Assembly: GCA_030272155.1 (NCBI GenBank)
Contig: CP126199.1
Location: forward strand, 1,736,001 to 1,800,000
DNA: 64,000 nucleotides
Direction of reading: 5' to 3'
Source: Tetradesmus obliquus
Lineage: Eukaryota; Chlorophyta; Chlorophyceae; Sphaeropleales; Scenedesmaceae
The notes under the pieces are model-generated. The model was not told the origin of the DNA and searched no databases. It saw only the letters and a list, made by a program, of their open reading frames with translations. The position numbers and the translations under genes are program-made. Of this stretch, positions 33,032 through 44,915 are shown one piece after another; positions within the stretch are counted from its first letter, which is position 1; the number at the start of each line of letters is the position of its first letter.

Positions 33032-33757
33032 CCAGGCTGCTGCCACTCGTCTTGAGTTTGACCGCAACGGCAAGCTCAGCAGCAGCACTGCGTGCGCCCG
33101 TGGCGTGGGCACCACTGTTGCCATCAAGGACCTGTTCGGGCCTCTACCAGTGAGGCGGCAGGTGCGGCGAGTGATACAGTGTTGTGGGATGTTGTAACAT
33201 ACTGTTACAAGTATGCTTTCAACAGCCTGCATGCACCACGGTGGCCATCAAAGACCTTGTTGGGCCGCTGCCAGTGAGGCGGCAGGTGCGCAATTGAAAC
33301 ATTGGCATGACATCTTTAAACATGTGTGCGTGCGGTGTGGGCACCACTGTTGCTATTAAGGACCTGTTCGGGCCGCTGCCAGTGAGGCGGCAGGTACGGC
33401 GAGTGATACAGTGTTATGGGATGTTGTAACATGCTGAGACAGTCATGCGTGCAACAGCATGCATGCACCACGAGTGCCATCAGACCCCTTTGGGCCGGTG
33501 CCCGTGGAGCGGCAAGTGCGGGAAGTGACACAATGTTTTAAGTTGTCGACATAGAAATTGCATCACTGTTGTGTAACATGTCACAACACATTGTCATGCA
33601 ACGGCATGCATGCACCACTCGCGTCTTGAAGGGTGCAGCAGTTGCGCCAACAATTCTGTGCGCCTGCCGCATCATCAAGCACACAGTTAATAGTATGTCT
33701 CGGGCGTCAGCAGCAAACGATCCTCCTTGCTTTGCCTCCTGCTGCTGCTGCCGCCGC

Positions 33758-33790
<33 letters not shown>

Positions 33791-34399
33791 GAACCACACA
33801 CCAGGAGCTGTCGCGCAATGTGCGGCGCGAGGTGGCCAAGCTGCGGCTGCTGCTGCAGCAGTATGCCATCCTGGCTGGGCAGGCGCAGCTGTTTGCCAGC
33901 GACCAGGCTGGCCGCACAGCACGCGTCACGCTTGTGTCAACCTCCAATGCAGGTGGGCGGCAAGGGATGCTGTTTTGCATGATGTACATATGTTTTGCTT
34001 GATGTGAATCGTGCTGCGAGATGTCACGCTTGTGTCTACCTCCAATGCAGGTGGGTGGCATGGGGTCTGTGAATTCGTTGTTGTTCTTGTTACAGCTGTG
34101 TTGGTTTTTTCATGCATCCTTGTTTGAAGCCGAACCTTGTTGCAGTGGGCAATAGTCTTTACCCATACGGCACTCCTCATCCGTGGCTCGCTGCTAGATA
34201 TGCTGTGAATATGTTGAAGCAGCTGTGTACATGCCGCCAACACAAATGCTGCTGCTTCTGCTTTTGCTGCTGCTGCTGCTGCTGCTGCCAGGCCCTGGGC
34301 TGCAGCAGCGCGTGTCTGCGGCGCTGGGTGCCAAGGTGGCTGCGCTGCTGCAGCCGATTGAGTTCGAGCTGGCAGCGGAGGGAGTGAAGGTCACCGGGT

Positions 34400-34464
<65 letters not shown>

Positions 34465-34661
34465 TGGTGGACCGCAGCCACGGGGTAGCAGTGCAGCCAG
34501 TGATGCAGCGCTGCCATGTGACGCCTTTTCAATGCTTCTGCCTGTCGGCTTGTTTGTCATGTTGATGCATGCCATGAGGAGCCATCCACAGCCGCAACTG
34601 TTGCTGCTGGCGCTGCAGTGCCTGTTGGTTCTTTTCACACATGTTCATGACGTGCAACCTG

Positions 34662-34702
<41 letters not shown>

Positions 34703-34794
34703 CCGAACCCCACAGGCTTGTATCCTGTGCGGGCTGCGGCATGAAAGGCGAAAAGCTGCGCCAGTTCTACTGCATCAACGGCCGCCCTGCTTTG

Positions 34795-34848
<54 letters not shown>

Positions 34849-35313
34849 AACGCAGGCTTGTATCACGTGCGGGCTGTGGCGTGAAGGGTGAGAAGCTGCG
34901 CCAGTTCTGCTGCATCAACGGCCGCCCGGTGGAGCTGCCGCGCGCAGTTAAGACACTCAACGACACATACAAGTGCGCGGCCACACACATACACAAGCAG
35001 ATTGTGCTACTGCAGCATCAATCTTTTCAGTAGTTTGTATGGTTATTATCACATTGCTGCCATGCAACTTTAGTGCCACTATGTGCTGCTCTCTTGTTGT
35101 ATCCACTTCTGCCGAACCAGACACGTTTTGCCGATGGCCTTCCTTTGCTTCGAGCTTCGCTGGTAGGCCTGAATACTGACTTGTTCCCGCACTGCTGCTG
35201 CTGCTGCTGCTGCTGCTGCTAGAGCGCTGTACAGCTCGCTGGTGGGCCTCACGCTGATGGCCTTCCTGTGCTTTGAGCTTCACTGGTGGGCCTGAGAACT
35301 GACTTGTTCCCGC

Positions 35314-35379
<66 letters not shown>

Positions 35380-35472
35380 AGGGCTCTCTACAGCTCGCTG
35401 GTGGGCCTCAAACCGATGGCCTTCCTGTGCTTCGAGCTTCACTGGTGGGCCTGAACACCGACTTGTTCCCGC

Positions 35473-35510
<38 letters not shown>

Positions 35511-36627
35511 AGGGCGCTGTACAGCTCGCTGGTGGGGCTCAAACCGATGGCGTTCTTGTGGTTCGAGCTGCCGCCCGGCTCCTTTGATGTGAATGTAACG
35601 CCCGACAAGCGCAGCGTGTTTGTGCAGGGGGAGGTGGCCATTATGAATGCACTGATGCAGGTGCGGGCAGTTGTATGTTCTGTTGTGCCCTGTCTTGTGT
35701 GACAGCTGCAGCCGCACAAAAATTGGTACTTCACCCCAGACACAGGACAGCCTTTTCTTTGCTGTGTCAGAAATTTCCGTTCCACACATGCCTGAGTGGT
35801 AAGCGAAGGAAGCGGCCATGATGGGGCACTGGGGCAGATGGGTGGCGGCGTGATTGTGCAGGGGGAGGTGGCGCTCATGGCAGCAGTGGCGCAAGTGCGC
35901 ACGTGATGGTGTTGCGTCATCTGCTGTGCCCTGTAGTGTATGACAAGTGCAGCGTGTCTGTCTAAGGGGGTGGCACTCATGGCAGCACTGGTGCAGGTGT
36001 GTGGCCAGTAGCAATGATTACGGATCTGCCCTGCACAGCAACAGAGCCACAGCGGAGAAGGCACTGTAGATGGGACGCGTTCTGGAACTGCAGGTTGGGT
36101 TGGGTGGGAAGCATGCTGGATACAATTACCTTTGAAACAATGGGTCAGTGGGCTTGCCTGCTTCTCTTGCTATAGCTGATTGCATCGCATATCCCCGGCT
36201 GCTGCCGCCGCTGCTGCTGCTGCTGCTGCTGCTTCAGGCGCTGCAAGCCCTGTGGGAGCCAACCCGCTACAGCTACACAGTCAACACCACGGCAGAAGCC
36301 TTCGACACACGGCGGCAAGCAGCCCCGCCGCCTGCAGCAGCAGCAACAGCAGCAGCAGCAGCGCCTGCTGGGCAGGAGGAGCAGCAGCAGCAGCAGTCAG
36401 AGCACGATGATGATGCTGACTCAGCATCCTCAGATGATGGCACTGATGATGATGACGAAGAAGAAGGTGGAGCAGCAATTGACCGGCGGCTGGCCGCTAG
36501 TAATACGGCAGCTAGAGGGCAGGCAACTGCTAGGCAACAGATAGCAGCAGCAGCTGGCGGCAGAAGACCTGCGCCGCCGAGCCTGGCTTCGTTCATGCTA
36601 GGGGGATCTGCTGCTGCTGCTGCACAC

Positions 36628-36668
<41 letters not shown>

Positions 36669-37099
36669 ATATGATGAAGATGATGAGGAAGAGAATGCAG
36701 CAGGTGCAGCAGAAGCAGCAGCAGCAGCGCTACGGGCCGGGCGTGCTGCGCGGCAGCAGGCAGCAAAGCGGCCCCTGGAAGCAGTACAGCAAGCAGAGCA
36801 GAGTGACGGCGAGCAGCAGCAGCAGCAGCAGCAGCAAACAAAGTCAGCGCGGTTGAGGCTGAGCAGCAGCAGCCCAAGCCATGCAGCAGATGGGGCTGCA
36901 GCTGTACCAGCAGATGCTATGAATGAAAAGGACAAGCAGCGGGAGCAGCTTTCAGTACCATCCGAAGGTGCTGCAAGTAGCGATGATGAAGAGGCCGGAA
37001 GCGACCCTACTGGTGATGTTGGGCAAGCAGAGGGGCAGACGGATCATAAGGAGCCAAGCAGGCACCAGCTAGGATCCATGGAGCAGCAGCAGCGGCGTA

Positions 37100-37135
<36 letters not shown>

Positions 37136-37322
37136 GTGGCCTCAGCTTAGCTGCCTTTGCATTGGGTGATGCCGACCAGCAGCAGCAGCAGCAGCAGCAG
37201 GAGGGTGGCTTCAGCAGGGAACCAGCAGCTGGCAACAAAGCCTCAGCCGCAGATGTAAGGCAGCGATCGCTTGCTGCTTGTGGCTTCCAAATATCTGTTG
37301 TGGAGCCGCAGCAGAGAAAGAA

Positions 37323-37355
<33 letters not shown>

Positions 37356-37578
37356 AGAGGAGCAGGAGCAGCAGCAGCTGGAAGCAGATGGTGATGCAAT
37401 GCTTGTTGATGGTGCTGCCAGCCCTGCTGCTGTCTCACCTGCGCCAGGTGACAGCGGTGCTGCTGCAGCTGCTGCTGCAGCTGCTGCTGCTGGGCCTTCA
37501 TCTGCTGCTGCTGCTGCTGCTGACTCAGCTGCTGAAGTGATAGTGCTGGATGACGTGGAGGCAGATGGCAGAATAGAG

Positions 37579-37619
<41 letters not shown>

Positions 37620-38783
37620 GCCTGAGCTTGAACCTGAGCCGCCAGTTGTGCTGCAGTACTCCCTGCAGCAGCTGATGGCAGACGTGCAGCTGCGGCTGCA
37701 GCAGCAGCAAGAGCAGCAGCAGCGGCAGCAAAAAGTGCAGGCAGCTGGTAGCAAGCTGGCTGCAGCATCTTTGCAGGTGGGCCTCTTACTCTGCGACTGT
37801 TGCAGCGACTCACCATGCATACACACCTTCGAACACGATGCACTACGGCACTGGGCACCACTGCTAATCCACCTCAAACAAGTACATACCAGTAAGGTGG
37901 CCTACCATTTTTTATCTTGGATATGTCACATTTCATATGTGCTGCTTGATGCTTGTGTGCTCACGCTGCTTTTCTCAAACATCTCCGCTGCCGCCCACCA
38001 GGGCGACACCAGCACAGCATCAGCAGCAGATGGCGCAGATGACACCCATACAGCTCCAGACAACGCAGCAGCTGCCGCAGCAGCTGCTGCAGCCGCCAAC
38101 AGCGCCGCCACTGCTGAGCTGTCGAGGCTGTTTGACAAGGCTGACTTTGCTGCCATGCAGCCGCTGGGGCAGTTTAATTTAGGATTCATCATTGCGCGGC
38201 TGCAGCAGGACCTGTTCATCGTGGACCAGCATGCGGCAGGTAGGTGAAAACATCCTGTGTATGAGCTCGTTTGTGTATCTGTGTGTGTGAATTCGAGCTC
38301 TCACTGTGCTGGAGCGGTGTCAGTGCATCACGTTTGCAACAGCAGTGCATGGCGGCCAGCTAGGCGTTGGTCCAGTGGCTGCCATGCAGCCGCTGAGGCA
38401 GTTCAACCTGGGCTTCATCATTGCGCGGCTGCAGCAAGACCTGTTCATTGTGGACCAGCACGCAGCAGGTGGGGCCACGCTGTATGTACGTGCATGTAAA
38501 AGGACGCAGATATCTGTGCTTCACTTTCATCCCCATGCTGCTGCTGCCTCTCAGACCTGAGAGGGCTCAGCGCGGGCTCCGCAGCCATGCAGCGGCTGCA
38601 ATGCAGGTGGGGCCACACTGCCACACTGTATGTACGTGTACGTGCATGCATCTGTGTGTCACTTCTATCCCCATGCTGCTGCTGCCTCTCAGACCATACA
38701 AGGCTCCGCAGGCATGCAGCGGCTTCAGTACACCTCATACCTACTGCCGTCCTGCTGCGCCTGCTGCTGCTGCTGCTGCTGCG

Positions 38784-38831
<48 letters not shown>

Positions 38832-39294
38832 GCTGCTTCTGCCGCAGACGAGAAGTCCACCTTCGAGCGGCTCATGGCGGGCTACAGCGTCAACAAGCAG
38901 CCGCTGCTGCAGCCGCGCCGCCTCACTACGCTGACGCCCATGGACCAGCAGGTGGGCGGGGAAACCTTACAAGAGTTGTATTTTACATAGAAGCCCGCAA
39001 GGAAGCCTTTTGTGTTGTGCGTAGAAGTAGCTGCAGCCAGCCGCACAGCCCCTATGCTGACGCCCATGGACCAGCAGGTGGAGGGGTGGCCTTTTTCTTT
39101 TTTTGATCGTAGCCCGCAAGGAAGCCTGTTGTGTTTTGCTTAGATGTAGCTGCAGCCAGCCGCACAACCCGCCTTGCTGACGAGTTCCGGGACCAGAATG
39201 TTGGCCTGGTGGTGGTGGCATCTACCAGCCAAGAGTGCTGGACGCGTAGCTGCAGCTGGCAAAACCCGAGTTTGTGTTGTTAACAAATGGACGG

Positions 39295-39333
<39 letters not shown>

Positions 39334-40584
39334 AGATCATCCGCGAGAACATGGAGGTTTTCAAGCGGAACGGCTTTGAGTTTGTGGAGGAAGCCGAACT
39401 GCCGCAGAACAAGCACAAGCGGCAGGGCCGCCAGCAACACGCAGCAGCGCCTGGCAGCAGCGCTGACATGCTCACCAGCACAGCAGCAGCAGCAGATACT
39501 GGCACTGACAGCGTGCTGGATGCAGATCACCATGCTGCTGCTGCAGCAGATGCCGCCGATGCAGCAGATGCAGCAGATTTGCCGCCAGGGGAGCTGCTGC
39601 TGTCTGCCGTGCCGCTGATGCGTGGCGCTGGCGCCAGCGGGGCGCTTGGGGAGGAGGCGCTAACAGAGCTGCTGGACTTGCTGGCGGCTGCAGAGGCTCG
39701 GCCAGAAGACCTGAGGCCCAAACGGTGCGTCCAAGTAAAGTAGATGTGACGTTGTGCACGTATGCATAGGTGTGCGGCATGCATGTTACGTTGTGTCAGA
39801 CGCGCTCTGGCTGCGTCATGTGCTAGCTGTGCGGCACAGCCGCTGCTGCTTGCTTTGACTTGCACTATGGCCGAATGTGCTGGTCAGCGGGGCGCTTGGT
39901 GAGGAGGCGCTGACTGAGCTGCTGGACTTGCTGGCGGCTGCAGAGGCTCGGTCTGAAGACCTGCGGCCCAAACGGCACGATCTGTCGGCAACCACAGGCT
40001 GCGTCGGCGGGTTGTGATGAAGCCATGGTGTGCACGAGTGTACGCATGCGCGGCACGCGCGGCTTTTGTTCACGCTGCTTGTGACGTGCTCTGGCGCTGC
40101 TGCCGCTGCTGCTCCAGCTCACATCGATGTACATGGTTCCAATCTTCTGTGCTGCTTGTTATTGCTGCAGCGTGGGGGACATGCTGGCCAGCCGCGCGTG
40201 CCGCTGCTGCTCCGGCTCACATCAACGTATCCTGTTCCGACGTTCTGTGCTGCTTGTTACTCCACTTGTCATTTGTTGCAGCATGCGCGACCGCTGGCCA
40301 GCCGCGCGCGCCGCAGCTGCTCAGCCTCACATCAACCTATCTTATTGTGATCTTGATCTGGTTTCACGTTCCGTGCTGCTTGTCATTGCTGCAGCGTGCG
40401 CGACATGCTGGCCAGCCGCGCGTGCCGCAGCTCCATCATGATCGGCACGCCGCTTCAGCAGCAGCAGCAGCGCCGCATCCTGGCGCGGCTGGCGCAGCTG
40501 GACGCGCCCTGGAACTGCCCCCACGGGCGGCCCACCATGCGCCACCTGGCGCTGCTGCCAAGCACTGCTGCAGGATCAAGCTAG
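30877..40584 (+). CDS. PMS2: DNA mismatch repair endonuclease PMS2 (MutL homologue; PMS1 in plant naming)
   Basis: Subunit of MutL-alpha, which nicks DNA during mismatch repair. Exons: 30877-31056, 31515-31610, 32331-32420, 33036-33161, 33805-33952, 34292-34397, 34856-34972, 35513-35660, 36238-37776, 38002-38239, 38848-38951, 39336-39724, 40395-40584. All are phase-consistent, about 1,156 residues. GHKL ATPase motifs: [47 protein letters not shown]. Transducer: INGRPVELP and [12 protein letters not shown]. Endonuclease site [12 protein letters not shown], fitting DQHA-x2-E-x4-E, is split by an intron. C-terminal metal-site motifs ACRSSIMIG and [11 protein letters not shown] are intact, so the enzyme looks functional. 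Oddity: exon 36238-37776 supplies a 513-residue Gln/Ala/Glu/Asp-rich linker, which makes the protein far longer than the 860-920 residues usual in the family. Introns are full of decoy exon edges. Confidence 0.93.
31680..33516 (+). repeat. Donor-side decoy copies after PMS2 exons 2-4
   Basis: The end of exon 2 ([11 protein letters not shown] plus donor) recurs at 31687-31720 and 31796-31830. The end of exon 3 (VVTRTADQ plus donor) recurs at about 32495-32520, 32570-32601 and 32674-32700. The end of exon 4 ([15 protein letters not shown] plus a GTGCG-type donor) recurs at about 33234-33286, 33336-33393 and 33468-33515. Confidence 0.88.
32998..33030 (+). repeat. (CTG)11 tract before PMS2 exon 4
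   Basis: Eleven CTG units followed by TCCAG and the exon at 33036. Confidence 0.95.
34401..34457 (+). repeat. (AGC)19 tract directly after a PMS2 donor
   Basis: The donor GTG at 34398 is followed at once by 19 AGC (CAG-type) units. The same intron ends with the (CTG)17 tract at 34797, so its two ends are complementary. Confidence 0.95.
34797..34847 (+). repeat. (CTG)17 tract before PMS2 exon 7
   Basis: Seventeen CTG units followed by CAACGCAG and the exon at 34856. A shorter CTG tract precedes the decoy copy at 34716. Confidence 0.95.
35315..35377 (+). repeat. (CTG)21 tract before a decoy copy of PMS2 exon 8
   Basis: Twenty-one CTG units ending in a CTAG acceptor-like site ahead of the unused copy at 35381. 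The real exon at 35513 has its own (CTG)12 at 35474-35509. Confidence 0.95.
38375..40390 (+). repeat. Decoy copies around PMS2 exons 10-13
   Basis: Almost the whole 3' part of the exon ending at 38239 ([19 protein letters not shown] and on through DQHAA) is repeated at 38375-38469 with a GTGGGG donor. LTPMDQQ plus donor recurs at 39056-39078. The end of the exon at 39724 ([19 protein letters not shown]) recurs at about 39887-39975. The start of the last exon ([10 protein letters not shown]) has upstream copies at about 40175 and 40284. Confidence 0.88.
38757..38830 (+). repeat. Interrupted CTG tract before a PMS2 exon
   Basis: CTG runs broken by CGC units, followed by CTGCCGCAG and the exon at 38848. 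A similar (CTG)12CAG at 39297-39335 leads directly into the exon at 39336. Confidence 0.92.
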
Positions 40585-41000
40585 CAGCAGCTGGACGCGC
40601 CCTGAATCTGCCCCCACGGGCCCACCATGCGCCACCTGGCGCTGCCGCCTAGCAGTGCTGCAGGATCAAGCTAGCAGCCAAACAAGCAGCAGGCACGCCG
40701 TAAGGTGGTGAATTCTCGACCTGCCCCCCATGGCGGCCCACCATGCGCCACCTGGCGCTGCTGCCAGCTGCTGCTGCCAGATTCAGGTAGCAGCCAACAC
40801 GCAACAGACACGTCAGCAGCTGGACGCGCCATGGAACTGTCAGCTGCTGCTGCCAGATCAAGCTAGCAGGCCCCTACAGCCAACAAGCAACATGCACGCC
40901 AGCAGCTGACGGGCCTTGGAACTGGCCCCACGGGCGGTTCACCATGCGCTGCTGCCCAGCACTGCTGCCAGATCCAGCTAGCAGCCAGTCTGCGTCTGGC
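40585..41000 (+). repeat. Four degenerate copies of the PMS2 exon tail in the 3' flank
   Basis: Segments resembling the last coding bases ([17 protein letters not shown], then GCTGC..GATCAAGCTAGCAG) recur at about 40588-40676, 40722-40800, 40817-40870 and 40905-40985. The terminal exon was therefore copied downstream in the same way as internal exon ends. Confidence 0.85.
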
Positions 41001-41099
41001 AGCTCAGCGGCCAGTGGCGGGTTGTACACGGGTTGTGAACGAGTTCCCAGCTTAGTTGTGGACAAACAGATCGCAATCTGCTTGTAAGTGGGAGATCTG

Positions 41100-43650
41100 T
41101 TCACAGAAATTTTTGCATATAGCATGAAAGCATGGATGTATCCTCAGCACGTTTCAGTCGAGAAGCGCGGCGAAAGCATTCATAGTATCGCGACGTGAAC
41201 TGGTAAATGGTTTGCGGGCCGCTGGGGTTGGGCACCCTGCGTATCAACCAGGGTCCAAACCAGACAAACATAAAACGTATCACCTGGACGAAGTCCGTGT
41301 GCCCGTAGCTGTCGGTATAGCCGGCGCGCCAGATCTTCCCTGGCAGCCTGGGCAGTGAGGTTGTCTTGCTCCCTTCCTCCCTTCACTGGTGCCCTGGTGT
41401 CCGGCTCTAAACGGTGTATGATCATGCAAAATTGACGAGACAGATCTAACTGGAGGTGCCACTTCCCTCCCTAGTGCATGCAAAGCAATGCTGGGGACTC
41501 CGTCGCTGCCTTCCCCCAGGGGATTACCTGCAGGCAGAAAGCAATGGTCTTGGGGTGAGCGTGGTTGTCAGTAGAGGGCCGTTTTAAGACAACGTATGCA
41601 GGCGTCGCTGCCGGCTATCATCTAAGTGGACAGCTGTGAAGCTTGAGATCTTCGTGGTGAAGCACTTGTAGTCACGTCGACCGTGGGATAGCTGTCATGT
41701 AGGGTTAAACCCTACTCCCAAATTTGGGAGTGCGCCGATGTATGACTGTGTGTGGAGAGCCTGTGGACAGCATAGCGAGTAAAACACTGTCAGATCAAGT
41801 GAGTATCTGTAGTTCCTTGGTGGCTGTGTGTCGTTGTGTTGGTTTGTTTGTTGTTTGTTGTGTGGGTTTGTTTTTTATTGGTTTGTTGTTTTTGTTTGTG
41901 GCAAGCTGGTGGGGGTTTCCTGCAAGGATGCGGAGGGGTTTGAACGCAGAAGACCATGGCATGTCAGCCAACAGAGGCGTGGAATCGAGTGTCGTGCGGG
42001 TCCTGGGTCACGGACCTAACATGTGACGGAAGACAACATTGGTGTTTGAAGTGTGTGCTGCATGCTGCTTAACATGTGTGTACAATGTGGTAGAAGCAGC
42101 ATGTACAGAGTGGATTCAGACAACAGTTTATGTTGTGGTTGTGGGAAAGTATTCACAGAGAGGTGACATATGGCATGAAAGGCATTGATCGCCAAGTGTT
42201 TTACCAGAGCTTTAGCCTATAGGCTAAAACACTTGGTGATCAGTAAAGAGGTCAAACGGCGGGGGCTGCTTCGCATTGATGCAGAACGTATGATATATCA
42301 ACGCGAATACATACTTGGGGATAGTCTCACCATAGCTAACTGCCGCTCTGTTCATGACAAAGCGTTTGACAAGGCGCCACACTGTGTACAACCTGTATCC
42401 GCTCGACTGCAGATCGGCAACCATCCTTGCCACCTCCACCACAAAATTGCCTAACTCACCGCACGCCACCAGCAGCCTGTGCATAGTGCTCATGACCACG
42501 CTAGTGTGTACGGAGCTCCGTACCTCTAGTACTTGAGGTAGATCTACCGTCTAGACACGTTGCTGGAGATATGCCCAAACCTGCGAGATGGCGAACCCGC
42601 GAAGCACTCTTCTCTGCGTTCATCATATAAGTGCGTCGTAGCAAACATGACAGTTTCTCCCGAGCGCCTTTGAGTGGGGCGGGCAAAAATCGTCAGGTCT
42701 AGTGCATTGTGCGGCAAGGCGCGTGTGGAGGTACCGCCGCCTCGGCTGGCGGGGACTCCTTCAAATTCAGGTATGCTGGATAAATGCCTTTGATGAGCCC
42801 TCCAAGCAGGGTGTCACCAACATGCACCAACTGCCTGACATAGCGATTTGGTCCCGTGATCAAATCATCCACAAACCGTGCCATAAACCTGAAATAAGAT
42901 AACACATATAACACCGCTTCGCCAATCTGTTCGGCCGTAGCGTGTTGCAACACAAACGGTGCATCCTCACAAGCAATAAATTGCAAGGCCACCGGGTCTG
43001 GGAAGATACGGTCTCCATCCTGTGTGGGTGGGTATTGATGCAGCAAGTCATAAAGCTGCCTTAGAAACTGGAACTCACTGGCATATAAGTAGAAGTTAGC
43101 CATGTATACCCCGGGGTTGCAATTGATGCCCATGGGAATGCCAGTCGTCTGATGGTACACTTGCTGCTTAAAGCGCACATAAGATTACGCACGATCAATC
43201 GCACTAGGTTTTGTGCGTGCTCCAGTGAAAGGGCGCACAAATTTCCTTTGTCAACAACCTTGCCGAGATGGTCATTCCACATGCCCAGACCTTGGCGTGG
43301 TTGGGGGTTGGGAAAACCGAATTTCCTGCGTACACCAGGCTGCCCACTTCTGATAAACTCGGCAGGCTCATCCTTTCTGTCATACACCATGGTGGCCAAC
43401 AGCCAACCTATGTGTTCAATCGCCATGTCAACAGGTGCCTGTGCTTGGCAAGATTTCTATTTTGCTTTGCATGTGCATGCTCAGAAGCAGACGGCTGTTC
43501 CAGCATCTGTGCCAATGCCACTACAGACCTGGCACTTCAAAAATTTGTGCTTGAAAGCGGCTTTCAGTGGCACCGAGGTTTGTGAAGCAGTGGCAGCGTA
43601 CTTGAGAGCATGCGCCACCAATCCAGCCATCCTCGCCCTGGAAGCATGTT
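41100..43650 (-). mobile_element. Decayed reverse-transcriptase element (Penelope-like or LINE-like)
   Basis: Minus-strand frames carry reverse-transcriptase signature blocks: a TTGIPMG-type motif followed by a NFYL-type helix, then ARFVDDLI as the catalytic block. Further minus-strand frames on both sides look like flanking parts of the same element. The region has lower GC and none of the CTG/CAG tracts seen elsewhere. The GIPMG motif style fits Penelope-like elements better than LTR elements, but the family is not settled. The element is clearly broken in several places and looks old. No terminal repeats were found with confidence, so the ends are approximate. Confidence 0.6.
41700..41730. 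other. Two abutting palindromes
   Basis: TAGGGTTAAACCCTA (41700-41714, symmetric apart from its centre) is followed at once by CTCCCAAATTTGGGAG (41715-41730, a perfect 16-bp palindrome). They lie inside the lower-GC block holding the reverse-transcriptase remains. The first contains telomere-like AGGGTT/AACCCT but is not a telomere array. Confidence 0.8.
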
Positions 43651-44915
43651 GACCAGTTGATTTCTTTGTGTGTTGCAGTGTGCCATCAACTACGTGCACA
43701 TGCAGAAAAGGTCACAGCGTTGCATGATGATGTGCATTGCAATTAATTGCAGTGCAATATCGCTGGCAGCAATTATGGTGGTGCCAGTTCCCCTCCTTTA
43801 CTTGAGGATTCGCGATGGACACCTCATTCGCGCTGTCATGTGCTGCATCTTTTCTTTGTTCTGATCGGGCATGCGGCAGCAGCTTCACGCCGCAATCAGC
43901 GCGCTAATCTGCACATTATGCCTTCACGTGCAGTCGACTCACTGCCGCAACCCCAGCGACTGCAAGCTTATGGTATGCCTGTAGAAAATATATGCGTTGC
44001 GGTTTTCACAAGGAGAACTGAATTCTTGCATGCGTGCATCGTGTAACCCTTGACCTAAAAATCCGGCTTCACAGTAGTGTGTAGCACCTGACAGCCTTCA
44101 ATCAACCACAATTCAGCAAGCAGTGAGCACCAGTGTGCGTCATATGGGTGCTCCATCACACCTGGGTGGACGCCATCGGTGTCACACATTGGAAATCTTA
44201 CGATGTTGAGTTCTGGCTGTCCAAGCAAGCATGCCAGCTTAACTAATCAGGGATGTGAAATTTAATAGCCAAGTACATGCACAGAGATCGCATCTTTGTA
44301 GTTCAACGGCAAAGTATAATCACTGCTGCGTGAACACGTCGCTGTGTCAAAGACCAGTCTATCACTTTTAGCTGTATCTAATAATGTTATTTGCTTATGT
44401 ATGCAAGTAAATTGCCCTCAACGTCCTGTTTTCTCGTCATCACTGTTTGCTACCGATAGGCTTGATCTTTCTTTCCATTTTTTCCATTCCAAACCTTAAT
44501 TTTACTGCATCACACAGCCTCGACCGCTACCCTTGCGCCGAGCTCTAGTTGGAGAGGCGTCAACCTGGCTCATAACAGGGGAGGGCTCCCACTGTTGGTG
44601 CACACATGGCCTAGCCCTCTCTTCGCCTGCTCAGCTCGTGTTTGACGATATGTTGATGCTCAAAGGCATTCTTATGGCATCTGCACCGAACCACTAGGGT
44701 GACTTTGCGCCGCTCCTCCCTGATCTTGCCCGTCGGGCCAACAGGCGCGAGCAAACAGCAAGCTTGTGACCCTACATCATTCACAGGGTCGTACGAGCGG
44801 CTAAGCAGGGCAGGAGATCACCCACAAACTAATGGAGGGGTGACATACTACCCAGGCGACCACAGCGCGCCGTTAGCTCTCTTAGAGAGGCATACCGGCC
44901 GCATATCTTGTTGCT
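43651..44915. other. Intergenic stretch, AT-rich in the middle
   Basis: Flank of the reverse-transcriptase remains with an AT-richer patch at about 44240-44530, then the 5' flank of the next gene. No gene recognised. Confidence 0.4.

Larger units (their letters stand above)
34021..36000 (+). repeat. Decoy copies around PMS2 exons 5-8
   Basis: The end of exon 5 (VTLVSTSNA plus donor) recurs at 34023-34051. The start of exon 7 ([16 protein letters not shown]) has an upstream copy at about 34716-34790. The start of exon 8 ([10 protein letters not shown]) is preceded by copies at about 35222 and 35381, each after its own CTG tract, and a partial copy at about 35135. The end of exon 8 ([13 protein letters not shown]) has two weaker copies at about 35860-35900 and 35948-35998. 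Confidence 0.82.
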